From: CAZHMN01 sp964533705
GTDB taxonomy: Bacteria > Electryoneota > B3-LCP
Direction: 5' to 3'
NCBI GenBank assembly: GCA_964533705.1
Contig: CAZHMN010000029.1
Coordinates: forward strand, 1 to 33,143
DNA length: 33,143 bases
Below are positions 16,164 to 24,336 of this stretch, piece after piece (the stretch's first letter is position 1; every line of letters starts with the position of its first letter). A model generated the notes under the pieces. It was not told the DNA's origin. It saw only the letters and a program-made list of their open reading frames with translations, and made no database searches. Both the position numbers and the translations under genes were made by a program.

Positions 16164-17255
16164 TCAAGCGGTGGTTTCGTTGGATACCGCTTCGAGTTTC
16201 TTGGTCTGCTCATGAAGAGTCAGGGCGTTGATGATTTCATCCAGATCCCCATCCAGTATTTCGTTCAGCCGATAGAGCGTCAAACTGATGCGGTGATCGG
16301 TCACGCGCCCCTGTGGGAAATTATAAGTCCGAATTTTTGCCGACCGGTCGCCGGTGCTGACCTGGGCGCGCCTCTGCGCGGCCAGTTTGGCCTCTTCCTC
16401 TTCCCGGGATTTTTGGTAGAGCCGGGCGCGCAGCACCTGCAGGGCTTTGGCTTTGTTCTTGTGCTGGGATTTCTCGTCCTGACAGGTGACCACCATCCCC
16501 GTCGGTTTGTGCGTGATGCGCACGGCGGAATCGGTGGTGTTGACGCTCTGTCCTCCAGGGCCTGAAGAGCGAAATACGTCAATCTTCAGGTCGTTAGGAT
16601 CAATCTCGATTTCGACCTCTTCAGCTTCAGGCAACACGGCCACCGATGCCGCTGAAGTGTGAATGCGCCCCGATGCTTCCGTCACCGGCACTCGCTGCAC
16701 GCGGTGCACGCCCGATTCGTATTTCATGCGGCCGTAAACGTCGTCCCCTGAAATGGAGAAGATGATTTCCTTCAACCCTCCGGCGGTGGCCTCATGCGTG
16801 TTAAGAACATCCACCTTCCACCCCTGCCGCTCGCAATAACGCTGGTACATGCGGTACAAATCCGCGGCGAACAAGGCGGCCTCCTCACCACCGGTCCCGG
16901 CGCGAATCTCGGCGATAATGTCGCGCGAGGCATCTTCGTCTTCGGGGAGCAGCGCGATCTTCAGCTCCGCCTCAAGTTGCTTTACTGTTTCCTCGAGGCG
17001 GGGGAGTTCTTCCTCGGCAATTTCGACCAGCTCCTTATCTCTACTGGATTTTACGATCTCGCGGTATTCATCCCGGTCATCCAGAAGCGAAAGATAACGC
17101 CGGGCCAGTTCGGCCGTTGATTTCAACGATTTATGCTTGCGCAGGAGTTCCCGGTAGCGCGCCTGATCGCCGATGATCTTGGGATCGCTGAGCTGATCTT
17201 CGAGCTTTTTGAAGCTGTTGATAACGCTTGTGGCTTGATCTCTCATGGGTTTCAT
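16164..17255 (-). CDS. prfA: Peptide chain release factor 1
   Basis: Recognises UAA and UAG in the ribosomal A site and triggers peptide release. The 363 residues match RF1. The stop-codon reading motif PVT is at 190-192 within VQRVPVTEASGRIHTS, where many RF1 proteins have PxT. The catalytic GGQ is at 234-236 within RSSGPGGQSVNTTDSAVRITH, its glutamine being the PrmC target. The adjacent downstream gene prmC confirms identity. It is the first gene of the long minus-strand cluster. Upstream is a 159-base AT-rich divergent intergenic region carrying a plausible promoter. The start could also be the Met at residue 4, as no strong ribosome site is visible for either. Confidence 0.97.
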   Translation of the reverse strand: MKPMRDQATSVINSFKKLEDQLSDPKIIGDQARYRELLRKHKSLKSTAELARRYLSLLDDRDEYREIVKSSRDKELVEIAEEELPRLEETVKQLEAELKIALLPEDEDASRDIIAEIRAGTGGEEAALFAADLYRMYQRYCERQGWKVDVLNTHEATAGGLKEIIFSISGDDVYGRMKYESGVHRVQRVPVTEASGRIHTSAASVAVLPEAEEVEIEIDPNDLKIDVFRSSGPGGQSVNTTDSAVRITHKPTGMVVTCQDEKSQHKNKAKALQVLRARLYQKSREEEEAKLAAQRRAQVSTGDRSAKIRTYNFPQGRVTDHRISLTLYRLNEILDGDLDEIINALTLHEQTKKLEAVSNETTA

Positions 17256-17270
17256 AAATTCGACAATTTC

Positions 17271-17299
17271 AATATAAATAATTATGATGTCAAGATCAA
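17271..17299 (-). promoter_or_regulatory. Possible sigma-70-like promoter for the prfA cluster
   Basis: On the minus strand TTGATC (17299-17294) is separated by 17 bases from TATATT (17276-17271), just upstream of prfA. The match is four of six and five of six to the sigma-70 consensus. A perfect TTGACA lies inside the spacer but has no well-spaced -10. The region is AT-rich and separates divergent genes, so some promoter must be here; the exact boxes are tentative. Confidence 0.35.
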
Positions 17300-17414
17300 C
17301 CCTAATCTGCGGAATCGGTTTTGTGTCGGATCAATGACGAACCTGCTCTATATTTACTTGCAAATCATTCAATCCTTCTTTATTTTAACTGAGTATTATT
17401 AACGAAAGTGTCCC

Positions 17415-18437
17415 ATGAGCCCCATGGATCCCGATATCACCGCCATGATCGCCGAGCTTTCTGCCAAGGCGAACGCTTTCCGACAGTCCATTCTCCTGCT
17501 AACGGCCAACCGCTTTGATCTTTTCACTCAGTTGTCTGTAAAATCAATGACTTCCAGGGAAATCGCTGAACGCCTGAGTTGGAATACACGCGCCGCCGAA
17601 GTTTTCCTGAACGCGCTGACCGCCCTGGGCGTGTTGCGAAAGGAAGACGGCCGTTTTTCCAATACGGCTATATCGCAACGGCTGTTGGTTAAGGATTCGC
17701 CTCACTACCAGGGCGATATTTTGAATCACAATCTGAACCTATGGGAGCGCTGGTCGAAAGTCGGCGAAGTACTGCAGTCGGGAAAGCCCGCTCGCGATCC
17801 CCGAAAAAGGCGATCCACCGAAGAGTTGCGTAATTTCATCTCCGGTATGGCCAACACCGCTCGAGTGTCAGCGCCCGATTTATGGGAAAGGGTGAATCTT
17901 TCCGGCAGAGGGAAACTGCTCGATGCGGGCGGTGGCCCCGGAACCTATGCCTTCTACGCCTGCCAGCGCTATCCCGGTTTAGAGGCTGTCGTCTTCGACC
18001 TTCCCGAAGTTGAACCCATTTTCAATGAACACCGGGCCGAATTCGGCCAAAAGGCTCTCCCGGGTGTGAGTGATAAGGTGACGTTCCAGGCGGGCGATCT
18101 TCACCGCGATCCGTTGCCCGAGGGATGCGACGCAGTCCTTCTCTCAAATATCATCCATTCCTGGGGTGAAGAGGAGAATAAAGCCATTTTCCGCAAGATT
18201 GACGCCGCTCTGCCGCCCGGTTCCCTCCTGATCATCAAGGATTTCTTCATCTCTGAAGACGGCACTCAGCCGCTGCACGCCGCGCTCTTCGCCGTCAACA
18301 TGCTCGTGGGCACGGAAAAAGGCGGCTGCTATTCTCGCGCCCAAGTCAAAAAATGGATGCAGGAATCGCACTTTCGCGTCGTGGATGACATTCAACTCAC
18401 CGAGCAGACGGGAGTGCTGGTGGGGGAAAAGCAGTGA
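17415..18437 (+). CDS. SAM-dependent O-methyltransferase (acetylserotonin/hydroxyneurosporene-type, O-MT family 2)
   Basis: A 340-residue small-molecule methyltransferase. The N-terminal dimerisation winged helix is at about 10-95 (SREIAERLSWNTRAAEVFLNALTALGVL). The Rossmann SAM domain opens with LLDAGGGPGTYAFYACQRYP (Asp170, Gly172-174). VVFDLPEVEPIF contributes the second strand. The LSNIIHSWGEEEN segment places His248 where plant O-methyltransferases have their catalytic base. Relatives methylate hydroxylated aromatics, carotenoids or bacteriochlorophyll precursors, but no such pathway genes are nearby, so the substrate is unknown. It is transcribed divergently from prfA and stands alone between the intergenic promoter region and a repeat-rich spacer. 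Its ATG follows a weak GAAAG ribosome site. Confidence 0.88.
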   Translation: MSPMDPDITAMIAELSAKANAFRQSILLLTANRFDLFTQLSVKSMTSREIAERLSWNTRAAEVFLNALTALGVLRKEDGRFSNTAISQRLLVKDSPHYQGDILNHNLNLWERWSKVGEVLQSGKPARDPRKRRSTEELRNFISGMANTARVSAPDLWERVNLSGRGKLLDAGGGPGTYAFYACQRYPGLEAVVFDLPEVEPIFNEHRAEFGQKALPGVSDKVTFQAGDLHRDPLPEGCDAVLLSNIIHSWGEEENKAIFRKIDAALPPGSLLIIKDFFISEDGTQPLHAALFAVNMLVGTEKGGCYSRAQVKKWMQESHFRVVDDIQLTEQTGVLVGEKQ

Positions 18438-18590
18438 TATGAGCACATATAGGTTAAGTCAAGCGCAGTATAATCCAATAACCGCAAATCTTGTTGCTGT
18501 ATGCATTGGCTTCGCCCTGAAGGGCTTCGCCCAACCCACGTGACTGTAATCAGCGAAATCCGTGTAATCCGTGTCATCTGTGGTTCCGAC

Positions 18591-18711
18591 ACAATATAAT
18601 AACCCCGGACAGACGAGCTGCCCAGATCGCCCAAAGGTGTTGAGTTTAGTCGCTTAAGCGACTTTAAAACAGGTCTAAGCACCAGAATTTATTCTGGTGC
18701 AAATGTCAACT
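18591..18711. repeat. 121-base dispersed repeat, copy 1 (complete)
   Basis: Runs from ACAATATAATAACCCCGG to AAATGTCAACT and recurs at 18748-18957 around the gap. It contains a perfect 16-base palindrome AGTCGCTTAAGCGACT (18648-18663) and a hairpin with stem GCACCAGAAT/ATTCTGGTGC and a two-base loop (18679-18700). The weaker similarity GTCATCTG..GTTCCGAC continues to the left of both copies. Confidence 0.88.
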
Positions 18712-18747
18712 TCGCCGATGGTTTGTACGAGGTCATCTGCCGTTCCG
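18712..18747 (+). pseudogene. Possible relic of an aminotransferase gene (dat-like fragment)
   Basis: Between the two repeat copies the plus strand reads Phe-Ala-Asp-Gly-Leu-Tyr-Glu-Val-Ile-Cys-Arg (from about base 18711). The intact dat gene encodes FADGLYEVIRS near its residues 26-36. The codons differ at most third positions, so this is not a recent copy of the neighbour. It may be a remnant of a diverged paralogue left behind by repeat-mediated rearrangement. Only about 30 bases match, so chance cannot be excluded. Confidence 0.35.
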
Positions 18748-18957
18748 ACAATATAATAACCCCGGACAGACGAGCTGCCCAGATCGCCCAAAGGTGTTGA
18801 GTNNNNNNNNNNNNNNNNNNNNNNNNNNNNNNNNNNNNNNNNNNNNNNNNNNNNNNNNNNNNNNNNNNNNNNNNNNNNNNNNNNNNNNNNNNNNNNNNNN
18901 NNAGCGACTTTAAAACAGGTCTAAGCACCAGAATTTATTCTGGTGCAAATGTCAACT
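18748..18957. repeat. 121-base dispersed repeat, copy 2 (interrupted by gap)
   Basis: Left 55 bases (18748-18802) and right 55 bases (18903-18957) match copy 1 at 18591-18645 and 18657-18711. The 100 N between them replace what should be only the 11 central bases TTAGTCGCTTA if the copy is complete. The GCACCAGAAT/ATTCTGGTGC hairpin is at 18925-18946. Confidence 0.85.
18803..18902. other. Assembly gap of 100 N inside a repeat
   Basis: The gap falls within the second copy of the 121-base repeat. Exactly 55 bases of the repeat remain on each side, so the likely missing sequence is the 11-base centre seen in copy 1 (18646-18656). Confidence 0.9.
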
Positions 18958-18977
18958 GAAGATTGTAACGAGAACCC

Positions 18978-19823
18978 ATGCTATCCTACATCAACGGAAA
19001 ATACCTGCCTAAAGAGGAGATCACCATATCGCCTGACGACCGCGGCTTCCTCTTCGCTGACGGCTTGTATGAGGTGATCCGCAGCTATGACGGCCGACTC
19101 TTCCAGTTTCAGGAGCACATGGCGCGTCTGAACTACGGCGCCCGCCAGCTCCGCTTCAACGTCACCGAATTCGATAGCCTTCTCGATGTAGCCGAGAACC
19201 TCATTGATCAGAACGGCTTGAAAGAGGGCGACGCCTTGATCTACATACAGGTGACGCGCGGAGTGGCACCGAGATTGCACAAGTTTCCTCCGGCGGAAAC
19301 GCCCCTGACCGTTTACGCTACGCCCCGGCCGTTTACGCCCCGGAGAGATGAATTGGAAAACGGCATCGGCGTCCTTTTCGTGCCGGACGTCCGCTGGGCC
19401 CGCTGCGACATCAAGCAGGTGGGTCTGCTGCCTAACGTTCTGGCCCACCAGCGAGCCGTCGAAAGCGGCGCCGCCGAAGCGGTCTTCGTGCGCGATGGGG
19501 CCATCACCGAAGGCACCCACAGCAATGTCTTCGCCGTCATCAGCGGGCAGGTCATCACGCCGCCCCGGACGAATTACATCCTGGGAGGCATCACCCGCCG
19601 GGTCGTCCTGCGCCTCTGCAAGGAGCTTAATTTTCCCTTTGCGGAGCGCGCGCTTTTCGAGCATGAAGCTCGCCGGGCGGACGAGCTCTTCATAGCCGGC
19701 ACCACCGTGGAGATTACACCGGTCGTGAAAGTTGATGACCAGGAGGTGGGATCGGGCCGGCCGGGGATTCTCACCAGACGTCTGCAGGAGGCCTTTGAGA
19801 AATTCAAAGGGAAACAACGGTAG
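18978..19823 (+). CDS. dat: D-amino-acid transaminase (class IV aminotransferase)
   Basis: PLP enzyme of fold type IV that transfers amino groups between D-amino acids and 2-oxo acids, for example making D-glutamate or D-alanine for peptidoglycan. The 281 residues fit the family. The catalytic lysine is Lys146 in RCDIKQVGLLPN. Tyr31 in FADGLYEVIR and the YIQVTRGVAPRLHKFP stretch (Arg99, His101) are the D-amino-acid-specific carboxylate trap known from Bacillus D-AAT and differ from branched-chain IlvE. The phosphate-binding GGITRRVVL loop is at 207-215. The gene is followed 27 bases later by an S12 serine hydrolase in the same direction. The upstream region is the repeat-rich spacer, and only a weak GAGAA ribosome site precedes the ATG. 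Confidence 0.9.
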   Translation: MLSYINGKYLPKEEITISPDDRGFLFADGLYEVIRSYDGRLFQFQEHMARLNYGARQLRFNVTEFDSLLDVAENLIDQNGLKEGDALIYIQVTRGVAPRLHKFPPAETPLTVYATPRPFTPRRDELENGIGVLFVPDVRWARCDIKQVGLLPNVLAHQRAVESGAAEAVFVRDGAITEGTHSNVFAVISGQVITPPRTNYILGGITRRVVLRLCKELNFPFAERALFEHEARRADELFIAGTTVEITPVVKVDDQEVGSGRPGILTRRLQEAFEKFKGKQR

Positions 19824-19850
19824 AAATACGATTCCTGGAGAGATTACCCG

Positions 19851-20912
19851 ATGAATCGGGAGAAACTGGATCAATATATTCGAGGATTGACGCAGCAGGG
19901 GGAATTCTCGGGCGTCGTTTTAGTTAAACAGGGTGAAGAGGATCTCTTCGCAAATGCCTACGGCTACGCCAGCATGAAGTGGAAGATCGTCAACACCATA
20001 GATACGATCTTTCCCCATGCCTCCGTGACCAAGATGTTCACCGCCGTCGCAGCCTTGCAGGTGGTTGAAGAGGGTATGCTGTCCCTGGAGAGCAAGGTTC
20101 AGAATATCCTGAAATTAAACGTCAGCAACGTCCCCTCGAACGTCACCCTGCACCATCTGCTCACCCATACCTCGGGCATCGCCGATTATTTCGACGAATA
20201 TGACGATGACGTGGATGGCTACGCCGAACTCTGGAACCGCAATCCCAATTATGCCTTCAAAAATCTATCCGATTTCCTTGCCCTATTTGCCGGAAAAGAC
20301 CCGCTCTTCAATGCCGGCAACGATTTCAGATACTGCAACGCCGGTTATGTCCTGATCGGCCTGATGATTGAGAAGGCTACCGGGATTGATTATTTCGAAT
20401 ACGTCAAACGGAACGTTTTCATTCGCGCCGGCATGGAAAAGGCCGGTTTTATCCCCTTCGACGCTGTCAGGGATAACGTCGCCGAAGGCCACCAGCCTAT
20501 TAAGAATAAAGAGGGGCGGGCGGTAGGCTGGAAGAAGAACGTCTATTCGTTGCCGGTTCGCGGTTCATCGGACGGTGGAGCTTACTCCACGGCGCGCGAC
20601 CTGGTTCGCTTCCTGCGATCGCTCCGCGAGGGACAACTGCTTTCGGGGGAACTGACCACGAGAATCCTTCAGCCGCAGGGCCCCATCCAGGAGGACCCCA
20701 ATGGGGATTGGGCCTACGGATACGGCCTGGCGTTTCTGTTCGATAAAGGTGAGGTCGTGCGTTATGGTCATGGCGGCGATGACCCTGGCGTGAGCGCCAA
20801 AGTGTTCTATTATCCGGGTTACGATATTGACGTGGTCATTCTGGGAAACCAGAGTCATTGCGCCGACCCGGTGGCCGCGAAAATCCACCAGATGATCGTT
20901 TCAGATGGGTAA
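19851..20912 (+). CDS. Serine hydrolase, beta-lactamase class C / D-aminopeptidase-like (family S12)
   Basis: A 353-residue penicillin-recognising-fold hydrolase. The three active-site motifs are SVTK at 58-61 (Ser58 nucleophile), YCN at 161-163 (the YxN motif), and HGG at 307-309 (the KTG-equivalent seen in class C relatives). Members include AmpC-like beta-lactamases, D-aminopeptidases, D,D-carboxypeptidases and esterases, and they cannot be separated by motif alone. No signal peptide is visible: the N-terminus MNREKLDQYIRGL is polar, so a cytoplasmic location is likely, which is less usual for cell-wall enzymes. It follows dat by 27 bases with a GGAGAG ribosome site, so the two are likely co-transcribed. 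A role in D-amino-acid or D-peptide turnover is inferred from that pairing. Confidence 0.85.
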   Translation: MNREKLDQYIRGLTQQGEFSGVVLVKQGEEDLFANAYGYASMKWKIVNTIDTIFPHASVTKMFTAVAALQVVEEGMLSLESKVQNILKLNVSNVPSNVTLHHLLTHTSGIADYFDEYDDDVDGYAELWNRNPNYAFKNLSDFLALFAGKDPLFNAGNDFRYCNAGYVLIGLMIEKATGIDYFEYVKRNVFIRAGMEKAGFIPFDAVRDNVAEGHQPIKNKEGRAVGWKKNVYSLPVRGSSDGGAYSTARDLVRFLRSLREGQLLSGELTTRILQPQGPIQEDPNGDWAYGYGLAFLFDKGEVVRYGHGGDDPGVSAKVFYYPGYDIDVVILGNQSHCADPVAAKIHQMIVSDG

Positions 20913-20996
20913 GTTGGGTTGTGAGTTATAGTGTTATAAATAAGAGAATTAAAATGCTTCATAAAAGACATAATTCCTTGCCATGAGGTGCTGAAA

Positions 20997-23654
20997 ATGA
21001 AGGGAATGAAAACCTCAGTTTTACTAATCGCTGTAATTGGGCTTTCGATTTCCTGCTTGAAAGCGGAAATATTACCCCGACCCGGTCTTTACGATCCCGT
21101 GACCATGCGCTCGACCACCACCGGCGACCCCTACCCGGTTTTCCCGCTGGACGCCAATCAGATTCCGCCGCTCAAACCGGATCGAGTGGATGACGTGGAT
21201 CAGGCGCTGACCATTTTGATCCACACGCCTGACGTCCCCTATACTCACGAGTCCGAGAGCTTCGATAGTCTGCTCTATTCCACCGGCATCTACCCGACGG
21301 GCAGCATGAACGACTATTTCATGGAATCTTCCTACGCGCAGTTCGGCGTTGACGGAGAGGTCGTCGGCTGGGTGACGGCCGAGAATAACTACTCTTACTA
21401 TACCAACAATAACTACGGCTTCAGCAGTTATCCCCACAACGCTCAGAAGTTGGCCGAGGAAGCCGTCTTAGCGGCCGACCAGCTCGGCGTTGATTTCTCC
21501 AACTACGACAACGACGGCGACGGTTGGGTGGACGCCCTGATCATCGTGCACCAGGGGCCGGGAGCGGAGAACACCGGCAGCGTTGATGACATCTGGTCGC
21601 ACCGCTGGGCTTTCCCGGCGGTTTATCTTGACGGCGTCTGGGTCAGCGATTACAGCATGGATCCCGAACTGGCGGGCGATGGTTCCAGCGGCGAAATCGA
21701 ATCCATCGGCGTTTTCGCCCATGAATACACTCACCTGCTGGGTCTGCCCGACCTCTATGACTACGACGAAAAACTGAACGCTTCCACTTTTACCATTCTG
21801 GGTGACGACAATGACCACCCGGTGATGGACTGGGGACTCATGGGGTATGGTGGCTACGGCATCTCCTCATACGGCCGAGGAGCGATCCCTAATCATCACG
21901 CCGGATATTTCAAAATTCTGCTGGGCTGGGTGGATCCCATCGTCCTCGGTTTTTCGCAGACCAATATCCAGGTGCCGGAAATCGAATTAAACCCTGTCAT
22001 CTATAAAATCCCCATCAATGGGTCGGAAAGCGAGTACTTCCTGGTGGAAAACCGCAATTCCTCCTGCCCCGAGGCTCTTTTCGATCACTGGGACAGCGAT
22101 TTCTCCGCCTGGTTCGGCTGGTTCACTCCAGGCTCCAATCAACTGGATTCGGGCCTGCTGATTTACCACGTTGACGAGGCTATGCCCTTAAACGACGGCA
22201 CTCCGGACTACGATCACTACGGTTGCCGGGTGATTGACGCCGGGTATAACTCTTCCCAGCCCTGGCCGAATCTCGAATTCACCGAGTGGTGGTATCCCTA
22301 CGAATTCCGCGTCGGAGCAGCTTGGTGCGCCGAAGATAATCAGTCGGAGTTTACGCCGTTGACCGAACCGAGTACGGACGGCTATTCTGGACCCTCCGGA
22401 ATTTATATCACCAACATCAGCAATTCGGGTTCGGTGATGAGCTTTGATCTGGAATACACCGGCGAACCCGATTTTGAAATCGTCGGCACTTACGTCGTTG
22501 ACGAGTCTGGAGATGATGACGGTTTCCTGGATATGGGCGAGACGGGTGACCTCTATGTCACAGTCAGAAATTCCGGCTCTTGTGAAGCGTTGGGCGTTAA
22601 TGGGACGCTGACCAGCGCTGATCCCTATATCGAAATCATTCAGGATCAAATCAACCTCGGCGATGTAGGAACCTCATTCACGGTTGAGAATGTCAGTCCC
22701 ATCGTTCTCCATATTGACGAAAGCTGCCCGGTCGGATACGACGCTGAAGCAACTCTGCAGCTCACCTGGGAGGGGGGCGGAAGCTGCGAAATCACCATTC
22801 CCCTGGAGCTGAACTGGGACGTCGTCTTTGCCGATGACGTTGAAGGCGGTACGCCGGAATGGACGCACGGCGTCGCCTATGGCAGTTACAACGATCAGTG
22901 GCATATCTCCTCGCAGAGGAACCACACGCCGGATGGTCAGTATTCCTGGAAATGTGGATCGAGCAGTTCGGGGAACTACGGAACCATGCTAAATGCAGAA
23001 TTGGTCAGCCCAGGAGTAATGCTACACGATGATGCGCGCCTTTCCTTCTGGCATAGGATGAATGCCGAAGAAGGCTGGGATGGCGGGATTATCGAAAAAT
23101 TCGGATCTGGCGGGATCTGGGAGCAGCTTGAGCCGGTCGGCGGATATCCCGATCAGATCACTCACAACAACTCGGGGCCGTTGAGCAATGGCACTTTGTG
23201 CTACTCATCCGATTTCGACTGGACCTTCAGCCGCGTCATTATCCCTGATTGCGGTGGTGCCACTTTGGTGCGCTTCCGCTTCGGCAGCGACGGAGGCGTC
23301 GGTGAAGAGGGTTGGTATTTGGACGACTTTAAATTCTATCAGGGCGAAGGTCTGGTTGGAGTCCAGGAGGAAGAAGTTCAGATGCTCCCCTCGGAATTCG
23401 CCCTTCACGCTCCTCACCCCAATCCCTTTAACAGCACAACGGTGCTGAATTTTACACTACCGGCGCAATCCAAAATCCGGCTTGAGGTCAGAAACGTGCA
23501 GGGTCGCCGGGTGATGACTCTGGCGGACGGCACCTTCGAGGCCGGCGAGCATTCGCTGACCCTTTCCGGAGAATCGCTGGCCTCCGGCGTTTATTTCGCC
23601 ATACTCAACACGACCGAGGCGACCTCAACCGTGAAGATTCTGCACATCAAGTAA
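20997..23654 (+). CDS. Secreted M6-family metalloprotease with C-terminal FlgD-like/type IX secretion sorting domain
   Basis: An 885-residue exported protein. The signal peptide MKGMKTSVLLIAVIGLSISC is followed by a propeptide-like region. The zinc motif HEYTHLLGLPD puts His242, Glu243, His246 and Asp252 in the immune-inhibitor-A pattern HExxHxxGxxD. DWGLMGYGGYG nearby is the expected Met-turn. A DNDGDGWVDAL loop (about 171-181) may bind calcium. A CARDB-like beta-sandwich (about 490-600) and a MAM/jelly-roll-like segment (about 620-780) follow. The last 85 residues, from HPNPFNSTTVLNFTLP to GVYFAIL..KILHIK, form the sorting domain. The ATG at 20997 has GAGG eight bases upstream; a GTG at 20988 overlaps that site. 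A terminator follows. Confidence 0.92.
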   Translation: MKGMKTSVLLIAVIGLSISCLKAEILPRPGLYDPVTMRSTTTGDPYPVFPLDANQIPPLKPDRVDDVDQALTILIHTPDVPYTHESESFDSLLYSTGIYPTGSMNDYFMESSYAQFGVDGEVVGWVTAENNYSYYTNNNYGFSSYPHNAQKLAEEAVLAADQLGVDFSNYDNDGDGWVDALIIVHQGPGAENTGSVDDIWSHRWAFPAVYLDGVWVSDYSMDPELAGDGSSGEIESIGVFAHEYTHLLGLPDLYDYDEKLNASTFTILGDDNDHPVMDWGLMGYGGYGISSYGRGAIPNHHAGYFKILLGWVDPIVLGFSQTNIQVPEIELNPVIYKIPINGSESEYFLVENRNSSCPEALFDHWDSDFSAWFGWFTPGSNQLDSGLLIYHVDEAMPLNDGTPDYDHYGCRVIDAGYNSSQPWPNLEFTEWWYPYEFRVGAAWCAEDNQSEFTPLTEPSTDGYSGPSGIYITNISNSGSVMSFDLEYTGEPDFEIVGTYVVDESGDDDGFLDMGETGDLYVTVRNSGSCEALGVNGTLTSADPYIEIIQDQINLGDVGTSFTVENVSPIVLHIDESCPVGYDAEATLQLTWEGGGSCEITIPLELNWDVVFADDVEGGTPEWTHGVAYGSYNDQWHISSQRNHTPDGQYSWKCGSSSSGNYGTMLNAELVSPGVMLHDDARLSFWHRMNAEEGWDGGIIEKFGSGGIWEQLEPVGGYPDQITHNNSGPLSNGTLCYSSDFDWTFSRVIIPDCGGATLVRFRFGSDGGVGEEGWYLDDFKFYQGEGLVGVQEEEVQMLPSEFALHAPHPNPFNSTTVLNFTLPAQSKIRLEVRNVQGRRVMTLADGTFEAGEHSLTLSGESLASGVYFAILNTTEATSTVKILHIK

Positions 23655-23675
23655 CTTACGCCATCCCCTGAATGG

Positions 23676-23703
23676 AAAACCGCGCCCGGTGCGCGGTTTT
23701 TTT
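23676..23703 (+). terminator. Rho-independent terminator after the M6 protease
   Basis: Stem AACCGCGC/GCGCGGTT with a five-base loop CCGGT, followed by a run of T. It starts 22 bases after the protease stop codon. Confidence 0.9.
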
Positions 23704-24013
23704 ATGGATAATTCAGCGCTCATTTCGGACAGGTATCTGCCACCACTTCCGCAACAAACGATAGATCAACAGTCGTCTCTTCGGAATTAAAAAATTTTCC
23801 CCGAAAATTAGAACTGCAGGAAAAGGCATAGGTTTTGCTTTTTTATCCAATTGAGTCAGTCATTTAATCAGATTACCGTTTCCGGCCCGGCGGTGCCAAG
23901 TAGCCTTTCTGTAGATTTGAAAAGTCTGTTAAAGGCCTTTTCGCATTTCCAACAACCAAATGGAAAACTCCGTATAAATAGCGCAATTTGTGCAGAATCA
24001 AAGTGAAAAAATA
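23704..24013. other. Non-coding stretch, nothing recognised
   Basis: About 310 AT-richer bases between the terminator and the dnaJ relic. I see no credible gene, RNA or repeat. A 73-codon open frame on the minus strand (23868-24089) has no ribosome site or recognisable content. This may be decayed sequence belonging to the same degenerating locus as the dnaJ relic. Confidence 0.5.
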
Positions 24014-24336
24014 GATTACCACAGCATCCAGGGTGTTTTACGAGAAGCAGATACTGAAAAAATACTTTAAGCCTATCGGCGCAAAACACGCCAATTGGGT
24101 TCAGACCGGAACGAGGACAACGCTGAGGCTGAAGAAGAGTTCAAGAAGCTGAGTAAAGCGTACCGTATTCTTTCGGATCCGATTCAGGAAGGAAATTTAA
24201 AATAAATGGGAAAGGTCTTCCTTTGCACAATAGTGGGTTCGGCGACCTGATCGTCAAGGTGATGGTTTCCGTTCCCGAAAAACTCAGCGATCAACGGCGA
24301 GAAACCGACCAGAAGTTCCAAAAGTTAAATGGGTGA
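24014..24336 (+). pseudogene. Decayed dnaJ: J-domain plus end of the C-terminal domain
   Basis: From 24014 the frame reads DYHSIQGVLREADTEKIL, then a TAA where DnaJ has a lysine codon, then AYRRKTRQLGSDRNEDNA and EAEEEFKKLSKAYRILSDP, ending at a TAA at 24203. This is a recognisable J-domain (compare DYYxxLGVxxxA, KKAYRKLA, HPDRN, AYxVLSDP). The catalytic HPD is changed to GSD. From 24208, in a different frame, GKGLPLHNSGFGDLIVKV followed by MVSVPEKLSDQRRE matches the last conserved block of the DnaJ C-terminal domain (GxGDLxVxVxVxVPxxLS), ending at TGA 24334. The G/F region, zinc finger and first substrate domain are gone. With one in-frame stop, one frameshift, a lost HPD and an internal deletion, this is a pseudogene. 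Confidence 0.85.

Larger units (their letters stand above)
18438..18977. other. Gene-free, repeat-rich spacer
   Basis: No credible coding sequence. From left to right it holds a GCCCT-GA-AGGGC hairpin within GGCTTCGCCC direct repeats (about 18508-18535), a stretch with the tandem-like words ATCCGTGTAATCCGTGTCAT (about 18558-18578), two copies of a 121-base repeat, a short aminotransferase-like relic between them, and an assembly gap inside the second copy. The open frames on the minus strand that begin MLRPVLKS are just the repeat read twice. Confidence 0.8.

Noticed and set aside
18392..18928. Two minus-strand open frames both starting MLRPVLKS
   Set aside because: They are the 121-base dispersed repeat read twice, one of them across N. 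No coding signal is present.
23868..24089. A 73-codon minus-strand open frame
   Set aside because: It overlaps the plus-strand J-domain relic, has no ribosome site, and contains no recognisable motif.
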